DNA from: Streptomyces sp. FIT100
GTDB taxonomy: Bacteria; Actinomycetota; Actinomycetes; Streptomycetales; Streptomycetaceae
Length of the DNA: 64,000 bases
NCBI RefSeq assembly: GCF_024584805.1
Contig: NZ_CP075715.1
Location: forward strand, 6,047,526 to 6,111,525
Direction of reading: 5' to 3'
A program made the translations under genes and the position numbers. Each line of letters opens with the position of its first letter. The first letter of the stretch is position 1. Shown piece after piece: positions 49,599 to 57,266 of this stretch. Below the pieces are notes generated by a model that was not told the origin of the DNA, did no database searches, and saw only the letters and a list, made by a program, of their open reading frames with translations.

Positions 49599-50015
49599 TC
49601 AGAGGGGGAGGGTGATCCAGATGCTCTTGCCCTGGCCGTCCGCGTCGGCGCGCACGACCGCAGTGCCGCCGAGCCCGACGGTGAGCTCGATGACGGTGCC
49701 CAGTCCACCGCTGTGCGTGACCGCTCCGTACAGCGGCGGCTGGTGGGGGTGGCGGTCGTGGACGCCGAAGGCGAGCGTGTGACCGGAACCCGCGAACGTG
49801 ATGGTGACCGTAGGCGACAGCACGGCGGCGTGACGCACGGTGTTGGTGACCAGCTCGCTGAGGATCAGCAGGGCGGGACCGACCGTGGGGTGGGACGGGC
49901 TGATTCCCCACTCGGTGAAGGTCATCTCGGCGGTCTGCCGCGTCATCCGTACGGCGCCCGGCTCGGCGGGAAGTGTCAGCACATGCCGCAGGGGCAGCGC
50001 GGCGTGCTGGGGCAT
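49599..50015 (-). CDS. ATP-binding protein of the RsbW/SpoIIAB anti-sigma kinase type
   Basis: A 138-residue HATPase_c_2 protein: LPAEPGAVRMTRQTAEMTFTEW, the N-box LILSELVTNTVRHA, and a G-box in HSGGLGTVIELTVG. Such proteins sequester sigma factors and phosphorylate STAS antagonists. The STAS gene follows immediately, giving a partner-switching pair. Its ATG overlaps the stop of the upstream oxidase gene. Confidence 0.8.
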   Translation of the reverse strand: MPQHAALPLRHVLTLPAEPGAVRMTRQTAEMTFTEWGISPSHPTVGPALLILSELVTNTVRHAAVLSPTVTITFAGSGHTLAFGVHDRHPHQPPLYGAVTHSGGLGTVIELTVGLGGTAVVRADADGQGKSIWITLPL

Positions 50016-50425
50016 CAGGCTTCCTCACGGGTGATGCGGAAGCCGGTGACCGTCTGAGGGTGGATGCGTACGAGGGTGTCGTGCGGGCCGTGGACCCAGC
50101 CGGGCAGTGTGCGGCGGTAGTGGGCGGCCTCGTCGGCGTCGGTGATGACCTCGGCAGGGCCGGTCGCGGTCACCGTCCATCCGATGCCGCCGGCCACGCG
50201 TATGTCATCCGCCTGGTAGGTGAGCGCGGTCCTGTCGCAGAGCGCGGTCGCCTGGGCAGGGGCGCGGACGACCAGGCGGCCGTACTGGAGGAGATGCACC
50301 GCGGGGCGGATCACTGCGGACTCGCGCTGGACGTACACCAGCCGTCCCTGCGCGGCGCCTTCGAGCAGCCACAGTGCCTCAGAGCCGGAAACGTCGACCA
50401 TGCGACGGGAGACAGGAGCGGTCAT
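50015..50425 (-). CDS. Pyridoxamine-5'-phosphate-oxidase-like flavin protein
   Basis: A 136-residue split-barrel protein: EALWLLEGAAQGRLVYV, VIRPAVHLLQYGRLVV, ADDIRVAGGIGWTVTATGPAEV and a terminal VRIHPQTVTGFRI. The group includes FMN- and F420-dependent reductases and NimA-like proteins; the cofactor cannot be fixed. It is joined to SulP by an ATGA overlap and to the ATPase gene by one base. Confidence 0.78.
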   Translation of the reverse strand: MTAPVSRRMVDVSGSEALWLLEGAAQGRLVYVQRESAVIRPAVHLLQYGRLVVRAPAQATALCDRTALTYQADDIRVAGGIGWTVTATGPAEVITDADEAAHYRRTLPGWVHGPHDTLVRIHPQTVTGFRITREEA

Positions 50426-52146
50426 CGGTTCGCCTCCTTGGCGACGGCGCGGTTCACCTGGGCCGGAAGGGCGGACAGCACTCCGGCGCCGTGCAGATGG
50501 GCGCGGGCCCCTGCGATCGCTTCGCGGGTGGTGGCGTACTCACGCCCCTGCAACCGCAGCCGGTGGAGTCCGCCGACCGAGTTGAGAACCTGACGCTGGC
50601 CGGGCCTTATCCCGGAGGTCATGACCGCGATGCCGCGCCGGTTGAGCTTCTCGATCGCATCCTTCAGGACGAGGGCGCCGGTGGCATCCATGGTCGTGAC
50701 GCGCGACATGCGCAGGATCACCACACGGACTTCGGCCACTTCGCTCAGCTCCAGCAGGAAGCGGTGGGCGGCGGCGAAGAACACAGGGCCGTCGATCCGG
50801 TACGCCACGATGTGCTCGGCCAGCAGCGCGTGCTCCTCGTCGCCGTGGTCACCCTGGTCGAGCGGGACCTCCTCCATGCGGGCCTGCCCGGCCACGGCGC
50901 GCAGGGCGAGGGCGCCTGCCACGACCAGTCCGATGATCACCGCGTAGACGAGGTCGAGGGCGAGGGTCGCGACGGCGGTCAGGACGAGAACCAGGGCGTC
51001 GGAGCGGGTCGCCCGGGCCATCGCCCGCAGCGAGCCGACCTCGACCATGCGGACCGCGGTCGCCAGCAGCACACCGGCGAGCGCGGCCAGCGGGATCTTC
51101 GACACCAGCGGAGCCGCGGCGAAGACGATCACGGCGAGAACGCCGGCGTGGGCGAGTGCCGCGAGCCGCGAGCCCGCTCCGGTTCGGACATTGACGGCGG
51201 TACGGGCGATCGCGGCCGTCGCCGGAACCCCACCGAACAGCGGCGTTGCCAGGTTCGCCACGCCCTGCCCGAACAACTCCCGGTCCGGATCGTGTTGCTG
51301 ACCCACCGTCATGCCATCCGCGACGGTGGCGGACAGCAGCGACTCCAGCGCCGCGAGAGCGGCGACCGCCACGGCAGGGGCCAGCAGGGAGGACAGGGCC
51401 GCAGGATCGAGAAACGACAAAGAAGGCGCGGGCAGCCCGGACGGCAGCTCACCGATCGGGACCGCCCCATCCGGATGGAAGACCTCCACCGCACCGGTCG
51501 CCGCGATGACGGCCAGAATCGAGAACGGGACCGTCGGCCGCCACCGGGCCCCCAGCAGCATCACCGTGGCCACGCCCGCCGCCAGTGTGACGGCGGTCCA
51601 GTTCGGCGTCCGCGCGAACTCCTGAAGTGCGTGCCACGCCACCAGCAGGACCCGCTCACCCTCCGGTTTCGCGACACCCAAGGCGTTGGGCACCTGCTGG
51701 AGGAAGATCACGCAGGCGATGCCGCAGGTGAAGCCTTCAACCACCGGGGCAGGTACGTACCGCATGTACTTCCCGACCCGTAGCACGGCGAGCGCGATGA
51801 GTATCAGCCCGGCCAGCAGCCCCACCGTGAGCACCCCGCCGGAGCCGTACCGGGCGACGATCGGCACCAGCACCACCGTCATCGCACCCGTCGGCCCGGA
51901 CACCTGCAGATTCGAGCCGCCGAACAGCGCCGCGAGCGCCCCCGCGACCACGGCAGTCGCGAGCCCCGCCTCCGCACCGAGCCCCGAGGAAACGCCGAAG
52001 CCGAGGGCGAGCGGCAGCGCGACGACCGCCACCGTCACACCGGCCAGCAGATCCCGACGCGGATCACGGCCCATCGCGACCAAATCCGCCCGTACGGGCA
52101 ACAGGGACCGAACCGGGCTCCAGACCCGGTGAAGCAGCGCACTCAC
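50422..52146 (-). CDS. SulP-family inorganic anion transporter with C-terminal STAS domain
   Basis: A 574-residue permease. The transport domain starts after ADLVAMGRDPRRDLLAGVTV with VALPLALGFG, SNLQVSGPTGAM and PVVEGFTCGIACVIFLQQVP; about twelve hydrophobic segments follow to residue 415. The STAS domain (residues 440-560) has VVILRMSRVTTMDATGALVL. SulP proteins move sulfate, bicarbonate or related anions. The GTG overlaps the ArsR stop (GTGA), giving an arsR-sulP unit. Confidence 0.88.
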   Translation of the reverse strand: MSALLHRVWSPVRSLLPVRADLVAMGRDPRRDLLAGVTVAVVALPLALGFGVSSGLGAEAGLATAVVAGALAALFGGSNLQVSGPTGAMTVVLVPIVARYGSGGVLTVGLLAGLILIALAVLRVGKYMRYVPAPVVEGFTCGIACVIFLQQVPNALGVAKPEGERVLLVAWHALQEFARTPNWTAVTLAAGVATVMLLGARWRPTVPFSILAVIAATGAVEVFHPDGAVPIGELPSGLPAPSLSFLDPAALSSLLAPAVAVAALAALESLLSATVADGMTVGQQHDPDRELFGQGVANLATPLFGGVPATAAIARTAVNVRTGAGSRLAALAHAGVLAVIVFAAAPLVSKIPLAALAGVLLATAVRMVEVGSLRAMARATRSDALVLVLTAVATLALDLVYAVIIGLVVAGALALRAVAGQARMEEVPLDQGDHGDEEHALLAEHIVAYRIDGPVFFAAAHRFLLELSEVAEVRVVILRMSRVTTMDATGALVLKDAIEKLNRRGIAVMTSGIRPGQRQVLNSVGGLHRLRLQGREYATTREAIAGARAHLHGAGVLSALPAQVNRAVAKEANR

Positions 52147-52484
52147 CTCGCCGCGACCTCGGCTTCCCGCAACTCCGCCAGCAGTTCGTTCCGCCCGGCC
52201 AGCACCTCGGTCAGGATCCGCCGCGCCGCCCACAACAGATCGGCGACGTCGCCCCCCGCGAGCTCATAGACAACGGCTGATCCCTCACGCATCGAGCACA
52301 CCATCCCGGACCGACGCAACACCGCCAGCTGCTGCGACAGCGCCGACGGCTCCACCTCGATCTCAACCAGCAGATCCCGCACCGGCATCGGGCCGCTCTG
52401 CAGCAACTCCAGCACCCTTATCCGCACCGGATGACCCAGCATGCGGAAGAACTCGGCCTTGGCCTGATACAGCGGAACCGGCAC
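52143..52484 (-). CDS. ArsR/SmtB-family regulator heading the SulP operon
   Basis: A 113-residue winged-helix protein: AKAEFFRMLGHPVRIRVLELL, recognition helix SALSQQLAVLRRSGMV, wing MREGSAVVYEL. One Cys follows the recognition helix (GMVCSMREG). It is nearly the same as the product at 45913. The upstream palindrome at 52576 should be its operator, and it is translationally coupled to the SulP gene. Confidence 0.87.
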   Translation of the reverse strand: MPVPLYQAKAEFFRMLGHPVRIRVLELLQSGPMPVRDLLVEIEVEPSALSQQLAVLRRSGMVCSMREGSAVVYELAGGDVADLLWAARRILTEVLAGRNELLAELREAEVAAR

Positions 52485-52575
52485 GGTCGCGGACTCCCCT
52501 CATCCCTCGCCAGGAGGGCTACGGCTCAAGCTGCGCCCACGGCCACCTGCGGACACAGCTAGTACAGCATGTAGT

Positions 52576-52597
52576 GAATTGCAGAAGTTTGCAATTC
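52576..52597. promoter_or_regulatory. ArsR operator upstream of the SulP operon
   Basis: GAATTGCA-GAAGTT-TGCAATTC has perfect 8-bp arms; the core is AATTGC-N8-GCAATT, the same spacing as at 47679-47702. It lies about 90 bp before the ArsR start. Confidence 0.72.
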
Positions 52598-52737
52598 CTA
52601 TAGCTGCACCCGAAGCCGTCTGGCTCGAGGGCGTTGCCGCCGGAACGGGTGCACGGGTCCTGCTCCCGTCTGAACGGTGAAGTCCGTGGCCCGCCGTGAC
52701 GACCCTCTACCGTCAGCAATAGCGATCACCGTGCATT

Positions 52738-52815
52738 ACTGCCTGCTGGCCGTGCTGCACCGCCCGGGCGTTGTCGCGGCGCGGCGGGAGAGCTCCACGG
52801 TCGTGTACGAACCCC
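52738..52815 (+). pseudogene. Remnant of an ArsR-family gene
   Basis: The frame reads LLAVLHRPGVVAARRESSTV followed by VYE, matching the recognition-helix and wing region of the local ArsR paralogues (LAVLRRSGIVTATREGSTVVYE). No start or further similarity is present, so this is a decayed fragment. Confidence 0.65.
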
Positions 52816-52858
52816 CAAGTAGGTGCTGCTGTCCCACGAGCAGGACGGAATCATATTG

Positions 52859-52878
52859 AACTGCGGAAAAATCCAATT
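52859..52878. promoter_or_regulatory. Degenerate copy of the shared ArsR operator
   Basis: AACTGC-N8-CCAATT matches AATTGC-N8-GCAATT at 10 of 12 arm positions. It lies 41 bp before a permease gene remnant, between it and an ArsR remnant. Confidence 0.45.
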
Positions 52879-52918
52879 CTGGATCATCTCCCGCTACCCT
52901 CGCCGGGTGGGTCCTGCC

Positions 52919-53026
52919 ATGAGTGTCACGGTGTGGCGGGCCGTGGGCGCGTTTGCCACGGCGTATGTGCTGATCGCTACTGAGCGGGTGCACCGGGTGT
53001 CCGCCGCGCTCGGCGGTGCGGGATGA
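52919..53026 (+). pseudogene. N-terminal remnant of a permease (SLC13/ArsB-like)
   Basis: A 35-codon frame starting at ATG (MSVTVWRAVGAFATAYVLIA, then TERVHRVSAALGGAG) looks like the beginning of a Streptomyces SLC13/ArsB-type permease, in which a long run of membrane helices would follow. Similarity stops where IS5-type transposase sequence begins on the other strand. Confidence 0.5.
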
Positions 53027-53290
53027 TCAGGCCGGTGCCCCGGTAACCTCCGTTCGCGATCATCGTGGCCCTGCCCGCCTGCTTTCGTGCCGGACAGCTC
53101 CCACGCCTTGCAGTCATTGCGGTTGCCGGGCAGCGGTCGGCCGACGGCGACAACGAACCGGGTGTCGGCGTCGATGACGACCTGATGGTTGGTCGACTAC
53201 CGGTGATGCTTCCGACTGCTCGGCGACCTCGTGGTCGCGGGTGGGGACCAGATGCCGTCCGCGATCAGCACGCTCTCCTTGTGGAACCGC
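53016..53290 (-). pseudogene. Decayed IS5-family transposase fragment
   Basis: On the minus strand, broken frames read NHQVVIDADTRFVVAVGRPL and PGNRNDCKAWELSG, then ANGGYRGTGLIIP, which match the catalytic region of an IS5-type transposase common in Streptomyces. A stop codon and frameshifts interrupt it. It is a different IS from the one at 43699. Confidence 0.7.
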
Positions 53291-53335
53291 CACAACAAGA
53301 TCGTCTCGTGCATAACCAGCCGCCTTGCAGGAGTC

Positions 53336-53956
53336 TTAGCTGCTCAGAGGCGAGCCCCATGCGGGATCGTGCCACGATCTTCCGGTCAGGCCGGTGAGCA
53401 GATGCTCCGTCGTGCTCAGGGTGATGTCTTGCGCCACCCCTACCGAGGTCAGGGTGGCGCTGAGTCGTGCGGAGGCCTCCTCCGGCACCTCCAGGTCGTT
53501 GAGAAGGGGAAGAAGCAACAGAAGGCGGGCGGCAGGTTCGTCGATACCGTCGGCTTCTGGTGCGGGGTTGTCGGCAATGGGGACCAGTTCCTGCCACGTC
53601 AGCCCGGTCCCTGAGAGCTCCCCCTCCCAACTGGCGATCTGCTCGGCGTAGCTCCGGCCTGGATGGATGAGCAGGAAGTCGGTGCCGTAGTCGCCGTCCA
53701 GGTTGCGGAAGACCACCACGACCCCTGAGCCGTCCGCACCGGGCACCCGGAGCACCGGCCAGCGTTCGGGATCGAAGAGGATCTCGGACAAGGCATCGAC
53801 ATCAGCGCCGTCCTCGCCGAACCACTCCGGAACGGGACGCCTGGCGTTGGCTCTACCAGCGCAGATCTCCGACAGGTAGTTCGACCAAGAGCCCGGGCGA
53901 GCCAGCAGTGACTCGCCGGCGCCCAACGGGCCGTCGTCGTATCCCTCAATCAACAC
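53336..53956 (-). CDS. Hypothetical protein, 206 residues
   Basis: A GTG-initiated acidic protein with no signal peptide or membrane segment. It starts LIEGYDDGPLGAGESLLARP and contains VVVFRNLDGDYGTDFLLIHPG and LLLLLPLLNDLEVPEEASAR. I do not recognise the family. The acidic character and YGTDF-type strands would suit an immunity or SUKH-like protein, but this is a guess. It lies between decayed mobile DNA and the metal genes. Confidence 0.5.
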   Translation of the reverse strand: MLIEGYDDGPLGAGESLLARPGSWSNYLSEICAGRANARRPVPEWFGEDGADVDALSEILFDPERWPVLRVPGADGSGVVVVFRNLDGDYGTDFLLIHPGRSYAEQIASWEGELSGTGLTWQELVPIADNPAPEADGIDEPAARLLLLLPLLNDLEVPEEASARLSATLTSVGVAQDITLSTTEHLLTGLTGRSWHDPAWGSPLSS

Positions 53957-54086
53957 CCCGTGAGCCTGTCACCAGTCACTGAAATGGCTCTTCCTGGGGC
54001 CTGGCAGTTGCGGGACAGCCTTAAACCTCACCGGGTGGCTCCAGGACGCTGAACAGGTACTTCGACTTCGCATGAGGGACACGGGC

Positions 54087-54352
54087 ATGAAGCTGTTCAA
54101 CCGGAAGAACAAGACGGCCGAGGCCGAGACCGGTCCGGCCGTCACGCTCCTCGTCGAGGGCATGCACTGCACGAGCTGCGGTCTGCTCATCGACGACGAG
54201 CTGGAGGAGGGCGACGGTGTCCGCTCGTCCACCACGGACGTACGGACGAGACGCACCGTCGTCCGCCTGGACGGGGGGCGCAGGTCGCGCCAGCCACACT
54301 CGTGGCCGCAGTCGAGGCTGCGGGGGAGTACACGGCACGCGTCGCGGAATGA
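54087..54352 (+). pseudogene. Heavy-metal-associated (HMA) copper-chaperone gene with a frameshift
   Basis: The first frame gives MKLFNRKNKTAEAETG and the metal-binding loop GMHCTSCGLLIDDELEE. After VVRLDGG the expected family ending (AQVAPATLVAAVEAAGEYTA, then RVAE and stop) is found in another frame; adding one G to the G6 run at 54273-54278 restores it. As read, the frame runs on to 54368 with an unrelated tail. The intact product would be about 88 residues, a CopZ-like Cu(I) carrier. The ATG at 54087 follows GAGGGA. Confidence 0.75.
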
Positions 54353-54463
54353 CGGGGTGAGGTGCTGACGGGGTGTGTGGGCGGCGGTCGTGCCGCCGCC
54401 CGCGCACCCGGCCGCACAGGCCAAGGCCCCTCGGCCTCGGCGAGAGCGTCGTCATCTGCTCCC

Positions 54464-55003
54464 TCATCGAAGGGGTACCGGACCGGCATGCGGAGCCGTG
54501 CTCTGCAGCGTTCGCAGCCCGTAGCGGGTCCGGCCCTGTGGCTTGAACACCGACAGGGCGGTCGCGCCCAGGAGGACGAGCAACGCAGCGCCGGACTGGA
54601 CGACGAGCTGGGTCCGCAGGCCGACCAGGTCGTCGCCCGTCCAACCGGGAGCGGCCGAGGCATCGGCGATGTGGCTGATCGGTGGCATGTGGAGGAGGAG
54701 GGCGCCGGTGGCGAGCACCGTGATCGCGAGCTTCACCGTGACCCAGTAGTGGCGCAGCAGGCCCCACGCGGTGCCGACGGCCGACACGATGCCGGTCGCG
54801 AGCGAGGCGAAGCAGAGCGGCACGATGACGTACCAGCCGGTCACGCCCATCGCCGCGTAGACCGACCTCACCGTCACGGCATCCCGCGCGACCAGGCCGG
54901 TGACGGCCAGGGCGAGGAAGACGGCGATCGCGCCGAACCAGCCGACGGAAGCCGTCACATGGGCGGTCAGGGCCAGCTTGCGTGCCCGGGGGGACATCGC
55001 CAT
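54464..55003 (-). CDS. Integral membrane protein, CopD/DUF2269-like
   Basis: A 179-residue protein with four membrane helices (near residues 10-35, 48-75, 85-105 and 130-155). The first contains LTAHVTASVGWFGAIAVFLA, a His-Trp pattern seen in CopD- and DUF2269-like membrane proteins. A role in metal or heme transfer is possible. Its ATG overlaps the stop of the preceding 47-residue gene, so they form a pair. Confidence 0.65.
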   Translation of the reverse strand: MAMSPRARKLALTAHVTASVGWFGAIAVFLALAVTGLVARDAVTVRSVYAAMGVTGWYVIVPLCFASLATGIVSAVGTAWGLLRHYWVTVKLAITVLATGALLLHMPPISHIADASAAPGWTGDDLVGLRTQLVVQSGAALLVLLGATALSVFKPQGRTRYGLRTLQSTAPHAGPVPLR

Positions 55004-55146
55004 CAGCTGTGGCCCCGCATCCCGCCGCCGGCCAGGTGCAGGGCGAGGAAGGCCACGACGAGGACAGCGGCGCAGACCAGCAGGCCGGTCACCCAGCGGG
55101 GCCGGGGTGTGTGCGGGGGTACTGGCTGGTGGCGGGCATCGGGCAT
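55003..55146 (-). CDS. Small membrane protein, 47 residues
   Basis: One predicted helix (WVTGLLVCAAVLVVAFLALH) with a Pro-rich N-terminus and a Gly/His C-terminus (GGGMRGHS). It overlaps the next gene by ATGA and may form a complex with that membrane protein. Family not recognised. Confidence 0.55.
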   Translation of the reverse strand: MPDARHQPVPPHTPRPRWVTGLLVCAAVLVVAFLALHLAGGGMRGHS

Positions 55147-55206
55147 CGGGGGACTCCGCTTCGAGCAGGAACGGCGCGCTGCCGTCGGATGCCGCTCAGC
55201 TTTTGC

Positions 55207-55221
55207 GAGACAGTGTGTCTC
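55207..55221. promoter_or_regulatory. Operator-like dyad between the TetR gene and the membrane pair
   Basis: GAGACA-GTG-TGTCTC is a perfect dyad located 46 bp before the TetR ATG and 61 bp from the divergent small gene. It probably is the TetR binding site. Confidence 0.55.
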
Positions 55222-55267
55222 TGTCAAGTCGTTCTGTCGCGTCCCCGTCGTCCCGTACATTGTGGGC

Positions 55268-55909
55268 ATGCCGAAGCTGTGGAACGAGACGATCGAGGCC
55301 CACCGCGGTGCCGTGCGCGAGGCGGTGCTCGACACCGCCGCCGCGCTGGTCGCGGAGGGCGGACTGCTGTCCGTGACGATGTCGCGTCTCGCCCAGGAGG
55401 CAGGCATCGGGCGGGCGACGTTGTACAAGTACTTTCCCGACGTCGAATCGGTCCTGGTCGCCTGGCACGAGCGCCGGGTCACCGACCACCTCGCTCAGCT
55501 CGAGGCCGTACGTGACCGGCTGACGGGCCCCGGCGAGCGGCTGCAGGGCGTCCTTGAGGCGTACGCCCTCATGACGTACGAACGCCATGAACACCACGGC
55601 ACCGACATGGCCGCACTCCTCCATCAGGGCGCCGGAATCGCCCATGCCCACCAGCGGCTCCTGGAACTCGTCACCGGACTCGTGGCCGAAGGAGCGAAGA
55701 GCGGCGCGCTCCGGGACGACGTCGCCTCCGGTGAGCTCGCCGCGTACTGCCTGCATGCCCTGGGGGGCGCCGCCGGGCTCCCCTCGAAGGCGGCGGTGCG
55801 CCGGCTCGTCGCGGTGACCGTGGCCGGACTGCTGCCTCCGGCCCAACCCGTCGAGGCGGCGACACCGGAGCACGGGCCTCACCGCCCGCATCGTCACGGC
55901 TCCCACTGA
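55268..55909 (+). CDS. TetR-family regulator
   Basis: A 213-residue repressor. The HTH is AVLDTAAALVAEGGLLSVTM and RLAQEAGIGRATLYKYFPDV; the C-terminal domain (residues 75-195) should bind a ligand. The tail is His-rich (HGPHRPHRHGSH), which may bind metal. It is divergent from the CopD-like membrane pair across a dyad and probably represses it. Confidence 0.85.
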   Translation: MPKLWNETIEAHRGAVREAVLDTAAALVAEGGLLSVTMSRLAQEAGIGRATLYKYFPDVESVLVAWHERRVTDHLAQLEAVRDRLTGPGERLQGVLEAYALMTYERHEHHGTDMAALLHQGAGIAHAHQRLLELVTGLVAEGAKSGALRDDVASGELAAYCLHALGGAAGLPSKAAVRRLVAVTVAGLLPPAQPVEAATPEHGPHRPHRHGSH

Positions 55910-55917
55910 CGTCCCGC

Positions 55918-56325
55918 AGATGCTGCCGCTCCCGGGCTTCTTGTACGCGTTCATGGGCTCCGGCCCGGCGGCGCCGTGGACGCAGGCCCGTTCGTGGAAG
56001 CCTTCGTCGTTCTGATCGTCATCCCGCTTCCTCTCGCCTGGGTCCTGCCGGCGTGGGCCGCGCGCCGCCCGGCCGGGCGGAAGGTCACCCCGACGCGGCG
56101 ACCACCACGATGGTGCCGCTGATGGCCGCGACCCCGCGGACGGTGGTCGCCTCTCAGGTCCCCAAGCTCGGTGGCAGCTTCGGCGACGTCGCCGCCGTGA
56201 TCCCCTTCTCCTTGGCCTTCCTTGTGGTCATGGCCTTCGCGGGGAAGGGCGTCGCCCGCCTGTTCCGCCTCGATTCCGGTGCCGGGCGGGCGATCGTGTT
56301 CTCCGGCGCGACCCGCAATTCGCCC
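55918..56325 (+). pseudogene. Decayed arsenite transporter (Acr3/BASS type)
   Basis: Three frames together give MLPLPGFLYAFMGS, then VDAGPFVEAFVVLIVIPLPL plus AWVL, then TTTMVPLMAAT, QVPKLGGSFGDVAAVIPF and RAIVFSGATRNS. The sequence is that of an arsenic-resistance permease of the bile-acid:sodium-symporter superfamily. Two frameshifts and loss of both ends show that it is not functional. It fuses directly to a decayed APC permease on the other strand. Confidence 0.72.
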
Positions 56326-56800
56326 TCCGTCAGCGGCGCCCCGGCCGCCGCCAGGCCGTCGGGGCCGAGCACCAGCAGTACGGACACGGCGACGGTGGCG
56401 TAGGCGACGAGGGTGATGCCGAGCGCGATGAGGATGGCGCGCGGGATGGTGCGGGCCGGATCGCGGACTTCCTCTCCCAGGGTGGCGATACGGGCGTAGC
56501 CGGCGAAGGCGAAGAACAGTAGCCCCGCCGCCTGCAGCACGCCGCCGAACGTGGCGTCCGAGCCGACATCCAGCCGCGACGCGTCCACGGCCTCGGAGGT
56601 GAGCGAGGCGACCACGACGGCGGCGAGGACCGCCAGGACCACGGCCACGATGCCCCTGGTCAGCAGCGCGGACTTCTGCACACCGGCGTAGTTGACCGCC
56701 GTGAGCGCCACGACCGCGGCGACGGCAACCGCGTGGGCCTGGCCGGGCCAGACGTAGGAGCCGAGGGTGAGGGCCATGGCCTCCGCCTCGGCGGCCGCGA
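56321..56800 (-). pseudogene. APC-family permease fragment
   Basis: The middle of an amino-acid permease is readable: SYVWPGQAHAVAVAAVVALT, GVQKSALLTRGIVAVVLAVL, LLFFAFAGYARIATLGEEV and DPARTIPRAILIALGIT. The N-terminal helices and everything after GAPLTEGELR are missing. It joins the Acr3-type remnant at about 56320. Confidence 0.7.
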
Positions 56801-57180
56801 CCTCGTCCAGTGACCGTCCTTGCCAGCGGCCCATGTCGCAGGCGGCCAGAGCGTGTTGCGGTTCGGCGTCGACCATCCCGAGGGCGCGCGCGGTGTCGCG
56901 GCAGCGGCGGGACGGCGAAGTGAAGGCGAGGGAGACCGGGGCGAGCGCACCCGCAGCGGCTTCGGCACGCGCGATACCGGCCGGATCGAGCGGACTGTCG
57001 TCGTCGAACCGGACGCAGTGCCTCGCTCGTCGCCGGGGAGATCAGCGTCCTGTACGTGGACGGTCAGCCGCCGGGCTGTTCTTCCGGGTGCCGTTCACTG
57101 TCATCGGCTCCGTCTCACCTCGCATCGCCTGGTCGAACGCGTTGTTCCGGCGCTGCCGCGCCGAGATGAAGACTCCGCCA
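56801..57180. other. 380-bp stretch with no recognised gene
   Basis: Open frames exist on both strands, but none has a credible start and family pattern. It lies between the decayed permease and the pentanucleotide repeat and is probably degraded DNA. Confidence 0.4.
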
Positions 57181-57225
57181 GTGCAGTGCAGTGCAGTGCA
57201 GTGCAGTGCAGTGCAGTGCAGTGCA
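57181..57225. repeat. Pentanucleotide tandem repeat (GTGCA)x9
   Basis: Nine exact copies of GTGCA occupy 45 bp, followed by a near copy ACAGTGCA. It lies 41 bp beyond the stop of the BNR-repeat lipoprotein gene. A 5-bp unit would change frame with each slippage event. Confidence 0.97.
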
Positions 57226-57266
57226 ACAGTGCATCGTGCTCTGGCGGAGCCTTCCGGCAGTGTGGA

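Noticed and set aside
57181..57225. CRISPR or iteron origin reading of the GTGCA repeat
   Set aside because: The unit is only 5 bp with no spacers, and no replication gene is near. It is a simple-sequence repeat.
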